Notes under the pieces: model-generated
The model's input: the letters and a program-made list of their open reading frames with translations, nothing else
Databases searched by the model: none
What the model was told of the DNA's origin: nothing
In this document: positions 7,876 to 15,095 of the stretch, one piece after another
Position numbering within the stretch: position 1 is the stretch's first letter
Layout: every line of letters starts with the position of its first letter
Made by a program: the position numbers and the translations under genes
DNA from: Actinomycetota bacterium
Lineage (GTDB): Bacteria; Actinomycetota; Geothermincolia; Geothermincolales; RBG-13-55-18
DNA length: 44,336 nucleotides
Direction: 5' to 3'
Assembly (NCBI GenBank): GCA_013178005.1
Contig: JABLXL010000015.1
Location: 1-44,336 of the forward strand

Positions 7876-8979
7876 ATGGCCATGCGAACCTGTCGTGAAT
7901 GTGGATTCCCCTACTGGCTGAGCAAGCTCATAAGCTGGAACGAGAACGGCACCATCACCATGAAGGCCAATCCCCGATACCGCGTGGTGATCATCGAGGC
8001 GGATTTCCCCACCGACCTGTTTTCCCGCATCGAGGAGAGCATGGGGCACTCCATCTCCCACCTGGTCTTCGAGGCTCAGCGCAACGCCGCCATCGACACC
8101 ATCGGCTCGCAACTGGCCCGTTTCCCATACTCGCTGGGAAGGTTGGGTCCCAACCGGAGGCTGGTGGTACGAGCTTTCTGCCACCTCTCCTCGTGGCTGG
8201 GGCAGGCATACGCCAGGCCTCTATCCTACCGTCCCGGACATGGCGGGGAAGCGGTGCTTCGCAACCCCTACAACCGCGAGCTGATGGCGGCCATCGTCGT
8301 GGGGGCCTTCGAGAGCCTCGAGCGGCGCCCCTTCGGGTATCGATGGAAGGACGTGGAAGGGGAGCGGATCATCGAAGTGTACGCGACGGAAAGCAGGCCG
8401 GAGCTCTCCGAGCGCATGGCGCTGGAATATCCGCCCCTTCTCCCGGGACGCTTCTTCGTTCCCCGCTGCCCATCCTGCGGCGTGCCCCACGAGATGTCCC
8501 ACCTGCGCTGGAACGAGGATGAGGGCACCATAACGGACTCGCGCCGCGGCACGCGCGTGGTCTTCCTCGACGGTTTCGTCCCCGGCATCGTCTTCCGCGA
8601 GCTTGCCCGGGAGCTGGGCGAGGACATATATCCCCTTATCGTCGAGGCGGAAAAGGAGTACACCCACCGCCGCATGAGGGAGCTGGGAATGATCGGGGAC
8701 CTCGAGGGAGTGCTGCCCCGGCGTGAGCGCGAGAGCATCTACGAGAACACCCTCGCCACCCTCCCTCCCCGGGGACAGGGCAACCCGGTGCAGTACGAGT
8801 ACGGGTACGAAGGGCTCACGGTAACGGTGGAGAACCCCTATAACGAGCACCTCCTGGCCGGGCAGATGGCCGCCCTCTTCGAGGCGGCGGAGGGGCGTGA
8901 GGCCGAGATCGAATGGCATTCCCCAGGGCCATCCAGCGTGGTCTTCTCCGCGAAGGCGAGGGAGTCCCTGCCGGCTTGA
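7876..8979 (+). CDS. Twofold-repeated CxxC protein of unknown function
   Basis: A 367-residue soluble protein built from two homologous halves. Each half opens with a CxxC knuckle and a WNE-x-GTI strand: CRECGFPYWLSKLISWNENG near residue 5, and CPSCGVPHEMSHLRWNEDEG near 198. Each closes with an NPYN segment, then a helix and a beta-strand pair (NPYNRELMAAIVVGAFESLE; NPYNEHLLAGQMAALFEAAE). The C-terminal part of each half faintly recalls V4R/heme-NO-binding folds, but I cannot confirm this. Only two cysteines per half are conserved, so a metal site would need both halves or a dimer. ATG 7876 follows GGGAGG by 5 nt. It lies in an apparent operon with the degenerate kinase, suggesting a sensory partner. 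Confidence 0.65.
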   Translation: MAMRTCRECGFPYWLSKLISWNENGTITMKANPRYRVVIIEADFPTDLFSRIEESMGHSISHLVFEAQRNAAIDTIGSQLARFPYSLGRLGPNRRLVVRAFCHLSSWLGQAYARPLSYRPGHGGEAVLRNPYNRELMAAIVVGAFESLERRPFGYRWKDVEGERIIEVYATESRPELSERMALEYPPLLPGRFFVPRCPSCGVPHEMSHLRWNEDEGTITDSRRGTRVVFLDGFVPGIVFRELARELGEDIYPLIVEAEKEYTHRRMRELGMIGDLEGVLPRRERESIYENTLATLPPRGQGNPVQYEYGYEGLTVTVENPYNEHLLAGQMAALFEAAEGREAEIEWHSPGPSSVVFSAKARESLPA

Positions 8980-9010
8980 GCAGCGCCAATCGCTATTCGG
9001 CAAACGTCGC

Positions 9011-9025
9011 CCGTTATAATAACGG
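9011..9025. promoter_or_regulatory. Perfect 15-bp palindrome between convergent genes
   Basis: CCGTTAT-A-ATAACGG at 9011-9025, embedding a TATAAT string. It lies 31 bp after the CxxC gene and 46 bp before the end of the convergent gene. There is no T-run, so it is not a typical terminator; it could be a protein-binding site. Confidence 0.35.
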
Positions 9026-9071
9026 CATCCCTTCCGTTTACACATGCCCCCGGGGTTACTCTCCATCCCCC

Positions 9072-9449
9072 TCACGGCCAGTCCGTGCCATAGAAGGGGC
9101 GGGCATAGGGCGGGGCCTCGCGGTAGAAATAGATGAGGGCGGTGACCCGGTAGCCGCTTTCCAGCACCACCTCCATCTCCCCCTTCTCAAATCCCGCCTC
9201 GCCCTCGATGACGTCGATGATGCGCAACATCTCCTCGTACATGCCTTCGAGGGGCACCAGCAGGACCCCGTTGACCGGAGACCCGCCCTCGGCGCCCGGC
9301 TCCACCAGGAGGGGATATCCGAAGGGGGTTTCGTAAAGCTTTCCCGTGATGGAGGCGGGGATGGTCTCCCTGACCGTGTGACAGATATGGCGGAACATCT
9401 TCTCGCCCGGCTTTAAGGTGCCGTAAGCGAAAACCGGTATCACTTCCAT
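9072..9449 (-). CDS. Gamma-glutamylcyclotransferase-like (AIG2/GGCT fold) protein
   Basis: About 125 residues. The N-terminal PVFAYGTLKPGE is the hallmark YGTL motif that forms the substrate pocket in the GGCT/AIG2-like fold. A conserved Glu in the VIEGEAGFEKGE segment occupies the region of the catalytic acid. Relatives cleave gamma-glutamyl peptides or gamma-glutamylamines; the substrate here is unknown. The ATG at 9449 has GGGTGG a few bases upstream, while the in-frame ATG at 9470 has no suitable spacing, so the shorter form is chosen. It starts 49 bp after the stop of the FAD-oxidase gene and is probably co-transcribed with it. Confidence 0.8.
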   Translation of the reverse strand: MEVIPVFAYGTLKPGEKMFRHICHTVRETIPASITGKLYETPFGYPLLVEPGAEGGSPVNGVLLVPLEGMYEEMLRIIDVIEGEAGFEKGEMEVVLESGYRVTALIYFYREAPPYARPFYGTDWP

Positions 9450-9498
9450 CTCGCCACCCCGTCGCGTCATGCCTTTACGATTCTCACCCCGGCTTGGA

Positions 9499-11181
9499 TC
9501 ACTGCGGCGGGATCAATTTGCCCGGGTTCATGATCTCCTCCGGGTCGACGGTCTTCTTCACCGCCCGGATGGTCTCGATGGAGATGTCTCCGACCTCGCG
9601 CCTCATCCAGGGAGCGTGCTCGTATCCCACCCCGTGGTGGTGGCTGATGGTCCCACCGTATTCCATGATCGCCTCCGATGCCGCCCTCTTCGCCTTCTCC
9701 CACTGCTCCTCCTCCTTGCCCTCCTCGGCCATGGGCGCGAAGAAGGTGTAGTACAGGGATGCCCCCTCCCGGTAGGAATGGGAGACGTGGCACGCCACCA
9801 TGCTCCTCCCCCCTCCCTCCTCCAGCGAAGCGCGCAGGGCGCTGCGCACCTCGCCGTAAAGGTGCAGGAGGTTGTCCCAGGTGGTGGCGGTCTCCAGGGT
9901 ATCCACCATCACCCCCCAGTTGATGAGCTGCTCGCGGAAATAGGCGGTCTCGTGGCGGCTCTTGTACCACTGGCGCCCGGGGTTGGTGCCGAGGTGGAAA
10001 CCCCCCAACTGCCTGCAAAGGCGGAGGATGCCCACCCGCAGGTACTCCACCTCGTCGCGCTCTCCCTCCAGTCCCAGCACCATGAAGGCTCCGTCATCGA
10101 AGGAATAGCCCCGGCTTGCCAGCACCTTCAGGGCGGCGTCCTCCGCCTTTCTCTTCCACTTGCTGCCGGTGGTGGAGCGGAAGGCCTGGGCCAGGGCGGT
10201 CTCGGTGCGGTCAGAGAGCCTCACGCATGTGGGCACCATCCCCTGCTGCATCATCTCCCTGATGGCGGACACGCCCGCGGCGAAATTGCGGAAGATGATC
10301 CCCCGGTAGTCGATAACCGAGGGGAGGGGCCGAATCCTCATGGTCGCCTCGGTGATGACGCCGAAGAAACCCTCCGAGCCCACGCACAGCTGCAACACCG
10401 AGGGCCCCGCCGCCGTGGAGGGCACCTTGCGGGTGTCGATGACCCCGCGCGGCGTGACCATGCGCAGGGCCAGCACCATGTCCTCGATATCGCCGTAACC
10501 GGTGGACTGCCGCCCGGAGGCGCGCGTTGCCAGCCAACCCCCCAGGGAGGAATGGTCGAAGCTCTCGGGGAAATGTCCCAAGGTGTAACCGTGGGCGTTG
10601 AGCTGCTCCTCTATTTCCGGCCCCAGGGCGCCCGCCTGGATAACCGCCGTCTGAGAAGTGGCATCCACGCGCAGGACCCGGTTCAGCCTGGCCATGTCCA
10701 TGCTGATCACGCCGTCCCTGCCCTCTGCCAGGGGCTCCACTCCGCCCGTGACGCTGGAGCCGCCCCCGAACGGAATGACGGCGAGGTTGTTCTCCTCCGC
10801 GATGCGAAGCAAGCCGACGACCTCGCCCTCTTCGCGCGGCCAGACCACCACGTCGACCGGCCGCTCCACTTTGCGCATGCGGAAACGGAGGAGGTCGCGG
10901 TAGCTCTTGCCCATGGAATGACTCACGCGCTGGAACCTGTCGGTGGAAACGTTTTCCTTTCCGCACAAACGCTCGAAGGCCGCGAGCAGGTCCGGGCCGA
11001 TACGGCACGGGGCAAGGTCGATCTCGTCCAGCTCTGGGTCCGTGAAACGTTCGTGATCAAGCTCCATGCCGAGGTTCTGGCGCAGGAAGGGCAAGATGTT
11101 CTCGCGGTTCTCCACGTCGAACCTCTGGTCCAGGTTCCCCCAACCCCACCAGCGGGTCTTTCCCTCCACGTAATCGGACAT
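9499..11181 (-). CDS. FAD-linked oxidase, alkyldihydroxyacetonephosphate synthase-like
   Basis: A 560-residue PCMH/VAO-family flavoprotein. The FAD-binding region shows PFGGGSSVTGG (about 150-160) and FPESFDHSSLGGWLATRASG (about 200-225), followed by TGYGDIEDMV. The C-terminal region carries the HHHGVGYEHAPWM segment and the closing DPEEIMNPGKL. The long N-terminal extension and the histidine-rich motif match alkyl-DHAP synthase better than D-lactate or glycolate oxidases. That enzyme swaps an acyl for an alkyl group on DHAP in ether-lipid synthesis, using FAD without net oxidation. Bacterial homologues may have other substrates. ATG 11181 follows GGGGAGGT by 7 nt. Confidence 0.8.
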   Translation of the reverse strand: MSDYVEGKTRWWGWGNLDQRFDVENRENILPFLRQNLGMELDHERFTDPELDEIDLAPCRIGPDLLAAFERLCGKENVSTDRFQRVSHSMGKSYRDLLRFRMRKVERPVDVVVWPREEGEVVGLLRIAEENNLAVIPFGGGSSVTGGVEPLAEGRDGVISMDMARLNRVLRVDATSQTAVIQAGALGPEIEEQLNAHGYTLGHFPESFDHSSLGGWLATRASGRQSTGYGDIEDMVLALRMVTPRGVIDTRKVPSTAAGPSVLQLCVGSEGFFGVITEATMRIRPLPSVIDYRGIIFRNFAAGVSAIREMMQQGMVPTCVRLSDRTETALAQAFRSTTGSKWKRKAEDAALKVLASRGYSFDDGAFMVLGLEGERDEVEYLRVGILRLCRQLGGFHLGTNPGRQWYKSRHETAYFREQLINWGVMVDTLETATTWDNLLHLYGEVRSALRASLEEGGGRSMVACHVSHSYREGASLYYTFFAPMAEEGKEEEQWEKAKRAASEAIMEYGGTISHHHGVGYEHAPWMRREVGDISIETIRAVKKTVDPEEIMNPGKLIPPQ

Positions 11182-11308
11182 CTTCTTTACCTCCCCGTTG
11201 CGCGAACCCGGCCTTCAGGCAATATTTTACCCTAACCTCCGGCCCGGTAGAGCGACGCGCGCTTACAGGCAGGGTTAGATGATATCGGACGCGAGCAGGA
11301 CGTCGCCT

Positions 11309-12106
11309 TCAGGGCGAGAGCTGTAACTCCTCCGCCTGTGCGGCTTCCGCGGGAAGCTCCACTACGATGTCCTGGCCGTAGTCGTAGAGGTCCATGCGCA
11401 TGGAGCTTGTCACCTCTCCCACCTGGGGTATCCCGGCCATGGAGTAGCTTATCTCCATGCGCTCGATGAGCCGGCTCGAGGTGTCGATCCATACGCTGAT
11501 GTCGGCGCTGAAATCCGTTACCGATTCCTCCACCATACGCAACCAGTCCTCGGGCACTTCTTCTCCGCTCTCCTCCACGTACTCGCGATACATGCTCATG
11601 GAGGCGTCGAAGTATTCCTTTCCGAGGTGGAAGGAGACGCCGACCCTGCCGTCGCTTTCCTCGATGACCCTTGAATCGGCGGCCATCTTCGCCATGAGCT
11701 CCATCTGGTCCGCGTCCACAAGCCCCATGTTCATGTTCTGAGCCTTGTACAATCCGAGGCTCATCTTCCGCCAACCCTGCCCGGGCGCGTACTGGTAGTA
11801 GGTATCGCCGACTATGTAGGCCTCGGCTTCGAGGCTTCCCATCTCCACGAACATGTGCTGGCGCATCCCGTCCGGGGCGTTCTGGATCTCCGCCGTTATG
11901 GCCATGGCGACGGGCGCCGATCCCTCTCCCATGCCCATCTCGATATCGCCCTTCATGCGGTAGCCTCCCGCGGCGCTCGCCGCCTCGGTGGCCTCACTCA
12001 GCAGTTGCATCGCGTCGTACCGCGGCGAGTCGCCCTTGCAACCCGACACCAGCGACGCCGCCATCAGCAGGATCAGGATTGATGCGATCCCTTTCATAGT
12101 CTTCAT
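11309..12106 (-). CDS. Exported lipoprotein, LppX/DUF6612-like
   Basis: A 265-residue protein with a clear type II signal: KGIASILILLMAASLVSGC, Cys23. The mature part follows the LolA/LppX-like pattern of long antiparallel strands, with an YIVGDTYYQYAPGQGWRKM stretch typical of DUF6612-type lipoproteins. Such folds form a half-barrel that can bind lipid. A central acidic helix-rich insert lies about residues 170-195. ATG 12106 has GGAG nearby. It lies 127 bp upstream of the ether-lipid-like FAD enzyme on the same strand; a link to lipid handling is tempting but unproven. Confidence 0.7.
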   Translation of the reverse strand: MKTMKGIASILILLMAASLVSGCKGDSPRYDAMQLLSEATEAASAAGGYRMKGDIEMGMGEGSAPVAMAITAEIQNAPDGMRQHMFVEMGSLEAEAYIVGDTYYQYAPGQGWRKMSLGLYKAQNMNMGLVDADQMELMAKMAADSRVIEESDGRVGVSFHLGKEYFDASMSMYREYVEESGEEVPEDWLRMVEESVTDFSADISVWIDTSSRLIERMEISYSMAGIPQVGEVTSSMRMDLYDYGQDIVVELPAEAAQAEELQLSP

Positions 12107-12300
12107 GGCTCCAGTACCTTTCTTTCGTCACGACCGGACGGCGCCCCTCCGAGTTCCTTTCGCTTCCTAATCATAGCCCTCGCCATACAGACCCACAACC
12201 GCACGTACCCCTCCCGCCGCGCTCGGCCGGCGCCCCGAGAGGCGCGGTACCGCTTATGTCCCGCAAACCCGGGAGCGCATGCTTGCCCCCGAGGAGCTAC

Positions 12301-12350
12301 CCGGCATGCCGGTGTCCAGGGCTACTCCTCGGGCAGCCCTGGTATATAAT
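12301..12350 (+). promoter_or_regulatory. Promoter with overlapping inverted repeats
   Basis: TATAAT at 12345-12350 has CTACTC at 12322-12327 as a weak -35 with a 17-bp spacer. A perfect 8-bp inverted repeat, CCAGGGCT / AGCCCTGG (12316-12323 and 12335-12342, spacer 11), covers the -35 and abuts the -10. A perfect 12-bp palindrome CCGGCATGCCGG lies just upstream at 12301-12312. The arrangement suits a repressor operator. The predicted start is about 12357, giving a leader of about 19 nt. Confidence 0.55.
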
Positions 12351-12375
12351 CAAGGAGGACAGTTGGGGGTGAGAT

Positions 12376-13140
12376 TTGAGATACGCCGTTTTCTCCGACA
12401 TCCACGCGAACCTCGAAGGCCTCATGGCGGTGCTGGAGAAGTGCGAGCAGGTGGAGGCGGACGCCCTCGTCTGCTGCGGCGATATCATCGGCTACTGCGC
12501 CGACCCCAACGCCTGCGTGGAGCTCGTGCGCAAGAAAGGGGTGCGGTGCATACAGGGCAACCACGAGCGCGGGCTGCGGGATCTGGGCGAGGGAAGGGCC
12601 CCCAACATGAACCCCGTGGCCATGGAGGCGCTGGCCTTCACGCGGGAAGTCCTGGAGGCGGAAAACCTCGCGTGGCTGCTGTCGCTCCCGCACGAAGCGG
12701 AGATCGGCGGTTTCTTCCACGTCTTCCACGGCTCCCCCTCCGATCCCGACGAATACATCTTCGATGCCTTCGAGGCCGCGTACGCGTTCAAAGCCCTGGT
12801 CAACGAATATCCACCTCCCGGCAACATGCTCTGCTTCATCGGACATACCCACGTATGCGCCGCCTACGCCTTCGACCCGGTCAACCACCGCGTGGCCGAG
12901 CAAAAGGTTCGCGACGGGGACCTCTTCGCCATCAAGCCCGGGGCCCATTACATGTTCAACGTGGGAAGCTGCGGCCAGTACCGGGGAGGCCTTCCCGTGG
13001 CGACCTTCTGCCTGCTGGACGGCGACGAGATGACCCTCGAGTATCATTTTCTGGAATACGACCTGCGCTCCTGCCAGCGTAAGGTAATAGCGGCCGGGCT
13101 GCCCTCCATCCTGGCGCAGCGCCTTTCCCTGGGACAATAG
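12376..13140 (+). CDS. Calcineurin-like metallophosphoesterase (YfcE/MJ0936 type)
   Basis: A 254-residue cytosolic protein with the full set of metal ligands: FSDIH (Asp8, His10), CGDIIG (Asp36), GNHE (Asn62, His63), FHGSP and GHTH. This is a small two-metal phosphodiesterase of the YfcE-like branch; the substrate is unknown. An in-frame TGA at 12370-12372 leaves TTG 12376 as the start, with GGGGGTGA 3-4 nt before it. The AAGGAGG at 12351-12357 is probably upstream of, or at, the transcription start. The HEAT-repeat gene begins 26 bp after the stop but has its own promoter. Confidence 0.85.
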   Translation: MRYAVFSDIHANLEGLMAVLEKCEQVEADALVCCGDIIGYCADPNACVELVRKKGVRCIQGNHERGLRDLGEGRAPNMNPVAMEALAFTREVLEAENLAWLLSLPHEAEIGGFFHVFHGSPSDPDEYIFDAFEAAYAFKALVNEYPPPGNMLCFIGHTHVCAAYAFDPVNHRVAEQKVRDGDLFAIKPGAHYMFNVGSCGQYRGGLPVATFCLLDGDEMTLEYHFLEYDLRSCQRKVIAAGLPSILAQRLSLGQ

Positions 13141-13159
13141 CATGCGGATGGTTTATAAT
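13131..13159 (+). promoter_or_regulatory. Promoter for a leaderless HEAT-repeat mRNA
   Basis: TATAAT at 13154-13159 and GGGACA (4 of 6 matches to TTGACA) at 13131-13136, spacer 17. The predicted start is 13166-13167, coinciding with ATG 13167. The -35 overlaps the end of the phosphoesterase gene. Confidence 0.6.
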
Positions 13160-13166
13160 CATGGGT

Positions 13167-13970
13167 ATGAAGGACAGGGAAGATTTACATAAATTGGCAG
13201 CCAAGGGGGACCTGCCGGCGCTGGTGGAGGCCATGGGGCACTCCCAGCCTTTCATGCGCTTCGCCGCCTCCGACCTGCTGGCGGCCCAGGGGGAAAGCGC
13301 CCTGCCCCTCCTCCTCCAGGCCTTGACCCACGACAATCCGGACGTGCGCAAAGGGGCCGCCCGCGCCCTGGGGATCATCGGCGACCGCAGGGCCATAAAG
13401 CCGCTTCTGAACCGGCTGGAAAAGGAATCCCCCGGAGTGAGCCAGTTCATCGTCGACGCGCTTGCCGACATCGGCGATATCCAGGTGGTGGACGAGCTCT
13501 GCAAGGTGACGCGAAGCCACAGCCTCTCGCTGCGCTACAGCGCGGTGAGGGCGCTGGGGAAGCTCAGGGACCGCAAGGCCATCCCCTACCTCATAGAGGC
13601 CCTGGGGGACACGGCGAGCATCGTGCGGTTGCGCGCGGTAGAATCGCTCTCCGGCATGGAGGAGCCGAGCCTCTGGTCTCCCATAAGCGAGATGCTCGGG
13701 GACTCGTCGGCCGGCGTGAGGGCGGTGGCGGCGCGCTCCCTGGGGGAGATGCACTGCCTGCGCGCCCTCGAAAGCCTGCTGCCCCTGCTGGGCAGCGACA
13801 TCGAAAGCGACGTGCTCGAGGCCGCCAGGGCCTTGGGAAGAATCGGCAGCAGCAAGGCGGTGGAACCGCTGCTGGCGGCCATGGAGCGCGAGGGACGCGA
13901 GAACGTGCTCGCGGCCATTGCGGAAGCCCTGGAGGAGATCCAGGGCGCGGAGGGCGAGAACCAGGGCTGA
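13167..13970 (+). CDS. HEAT-repeat (PBS lyase-type) protein
   Basis: A 267-residue all-helical protein of about eight HEAT/armadillo-like repeats of about 31 residues, with the pattern DVRKGAARALGIIGD-x-RAIKPLL repeated to the C-terminus. The repeats are of the PBS-lyase HEAT type and form a solenoid scaffold; there is no catalytic motif or export signal. ATG 13167 lies at the predicted transcription start and there is no ribosome-binding site, so the mRNA is probably leaderless; ATG 13161 is an in-frame alternative that would lie upstream of the start. The partner is unknown. It is related in type to the much larger HEAT protein at 35077. Confidence 0.8.
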   Translation: MKDREDLHKLAAKGDLPALVEAMGHSQPFMRFAASDLLAAQGESALPLLLQALTHDNPDVRKGAARALGIIGDRRAIKPLLNRLEKESPGVSQFIVDALADIGDIQVVDELCKVTRSHSLSLRYSAVRALGKLRDRKAIPYLIEALGDTASIVRLRAVESLSGMEEPSLWSPISEMLGDSSAGVRAVAARSLGEMHCLRALESLLPLLGSDIESDVLEAARALGRIGSSKAVEPLLAAMEREGRENVLAAIAEALEEIQGAEGENQG

Positions 13971-14103
13971 TCGCCGCAAGCAGGGGGGACGGTCGTGCGC
14001 CCGCCGCGCATGTGGCACACGGTGATTTGCGGCTTGGCTAAAGGGAAAATCTTCACGGCATAGAATTATCTCATGTAAGCATGGGACCAGAAGGAGGTGA
14101 GTC

Positions 14104-14385
14104 ATGAACAAGGCGGAACTGATCGAAGCCGTGGCCAAGGACGCCAAGTTGAGCAAGAAGGACGCGGGGGCGGCCATCGACGCGATGGTCGACATCGTGA
14201 CCAAGACGCTCAAGAAAGGCGACAAGGTCACCCTGGTCGGTTTCGGGACCTGGGAGGCGCGCAAGCGCGCCGCTCGCAAGGGCGTGAACCCCAGGACGGG
14301 TGAGGCCATCAAGATCAAGGCAACCAAGGTCGTCTCCTTCAAGCCAGGCGCGGCGCTGAAGCAGGCCGTGGCGGGAAAGAAGTAG
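14104..14385 (+). CDS. hup: DNA-binding protein HU
   Basis: A 93-residue HU/IHF-family protein that bends and compacts DNA as a dimer. The N-terminal MNKAELIEAVAKDA helix, the GFGTWE turn and the DNA-binding arm with NPRTGE and the following IKIKATKVVSFKPG are all standard. The length is normal for HU without the long Lys/Ala-rich tail of mycobacterial HupB. The start follows AAGGAGGTGA with ideal spacing. A TAGAAT at 14061-14066 may be its -10 box. It is monocistronic and ends in a strong terminator. Confidence 0.95.
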   Translation: MNKAELIEAVAKDAKLSKKDAGAAIDAMVDIVTKTLKKGDKVTLVGFGTWEARKRAARKGVNPRTGEAIKIKATKVVSFKPGAALKQAVAGKK

Positions 14386-14428
14386 GTGGAATCGGCTTTT
14401 CAAGGCAACACATCGTATCCGAAGCCCA

Positions 14429-14454
14429 AAAGCCGCCCTGTATGGGGCGGCTTT
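14429..14454 (+). terminator. Intrinsic terminator of hup
   Basis: A 10-bp stem AAAGCCGCCC / GGGCGGCTTT (14429-14438 with 14445-14454), a 6-nt loop, then CCTTTG, 43 bp after the stop. Confidence 0.85.
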
Positions 14455-14495
14455 CCTTTGTACATATGATGCTTTATCGTTTCTGTAAATCTCCC

Positions 14496-14524
14496 TTGCC
14501 TTTTCGCTACCTCGACTCCATAAT
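14496..14524 (+). promoter_or_regulatory. Promoter of tRNA-Lys
   Basis: TTGCCT (14496-14501), a 17-bp spacer and CATAAT (14519-14524), placing the start near 14531, four bases before the mature tRNA. Confidence 0.5.
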
Positions 14525-14534
14525 ATATTGGCGT

Positions 14535-14611
<77 letters not shown>

Positions 14612-14618
14612 GTAAAAT

Positions 14619-14653
14619 ACCAGGTCAGGGGCCATATTTCCCGGCCTGGTTTT
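14619..14653 (+). terminator. Terminator of tRNA-Lys
   Basis: ACCAGGTC (14619-14626) pairs with GGCCTGGT (14643-14650), with a further GGG/CCC inner helix, followed by TTTT (14650-14653). It begins 8 nt after the CCA end. Confidence 0.7.
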
Positions 14654-14753
14654 CCTCTCTCTAGGTGGGGATGGATCCCGCTCCCGAAATACTCCCGAAG
14701 TTTGCGCCACGGGACGGGCATACGAGAGCGAGAAGGTCCTATGCGGAGGAGTC

Positions 14754-14960
14754 TCACTTCTTCTTATTCCCTTTCTTCCCCTGGCCCCTTAAAGGCACGA
14801 TCTTTCCCTCCTCCATCCCCCGGAATAGGGCGTCCATGCGGGCCGTCGCCTCCTCCATCTTCTCCTCGATCAGGTGTGAGTAGGTGTTGAGCGTCATGGT
14901 GACCGAGGCGCCGCCGGAGGTCGCCACAAGGCATAGCTCTATATATACGACCCTTTCGTA
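14754..14960 (-). pseudogene. 3' remnant of a tyrosine recombinase (phage integrase)
   Basis: Reading on the minus strand to the TGA at 14754-14756, the frame encodes GASVTMTLNTYSHLIEEKME followed by ATARMDALFRGMEEG and a Lys-rich tail. This is the C-terminal end of a tyrosine recombinase: the segment after the G-H-x-S box that contains the catalytic tyrosine (T-x-x-x-YSHL). The preceding part of the catalytic domain is gone: the frame is closed by TAA at 14961-14963, and the residues before GASV (YIELCLVATSG) are not integrase. The position beside tRNA-Lys suggests an element once integrated at this tRNA, since mostly deleted. About 50 residues are recognisable. Confidence 0.7.
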
Positions 14961-15095
14961 TTAATGAAGAGAAGAAGAATTCCCAATATAGATAAGACAT
15001 AATATAATATAAATATATAGGCGGGTGAAAAATGCTTCCAGCTGGTCTGGCATAAGTGGCTATCATTTGTCGGTCCTTGTTGGGGGAAAAGAGAG
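14940..15095. other. AT-rich intergenic segment, probable promoter region
   Basis: The stretch 14940-15025 is strongly AT-rich against a high-GC background, with overlapping TATAAT-like strings (for example CATAATATAATATAAATATA around 14999-15018). It probably contains the promoter of the surface-protein gene at 15096 and may mark the boundary of a deleted insertion. No clear -35 can be picked. Confidence 0.4.
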
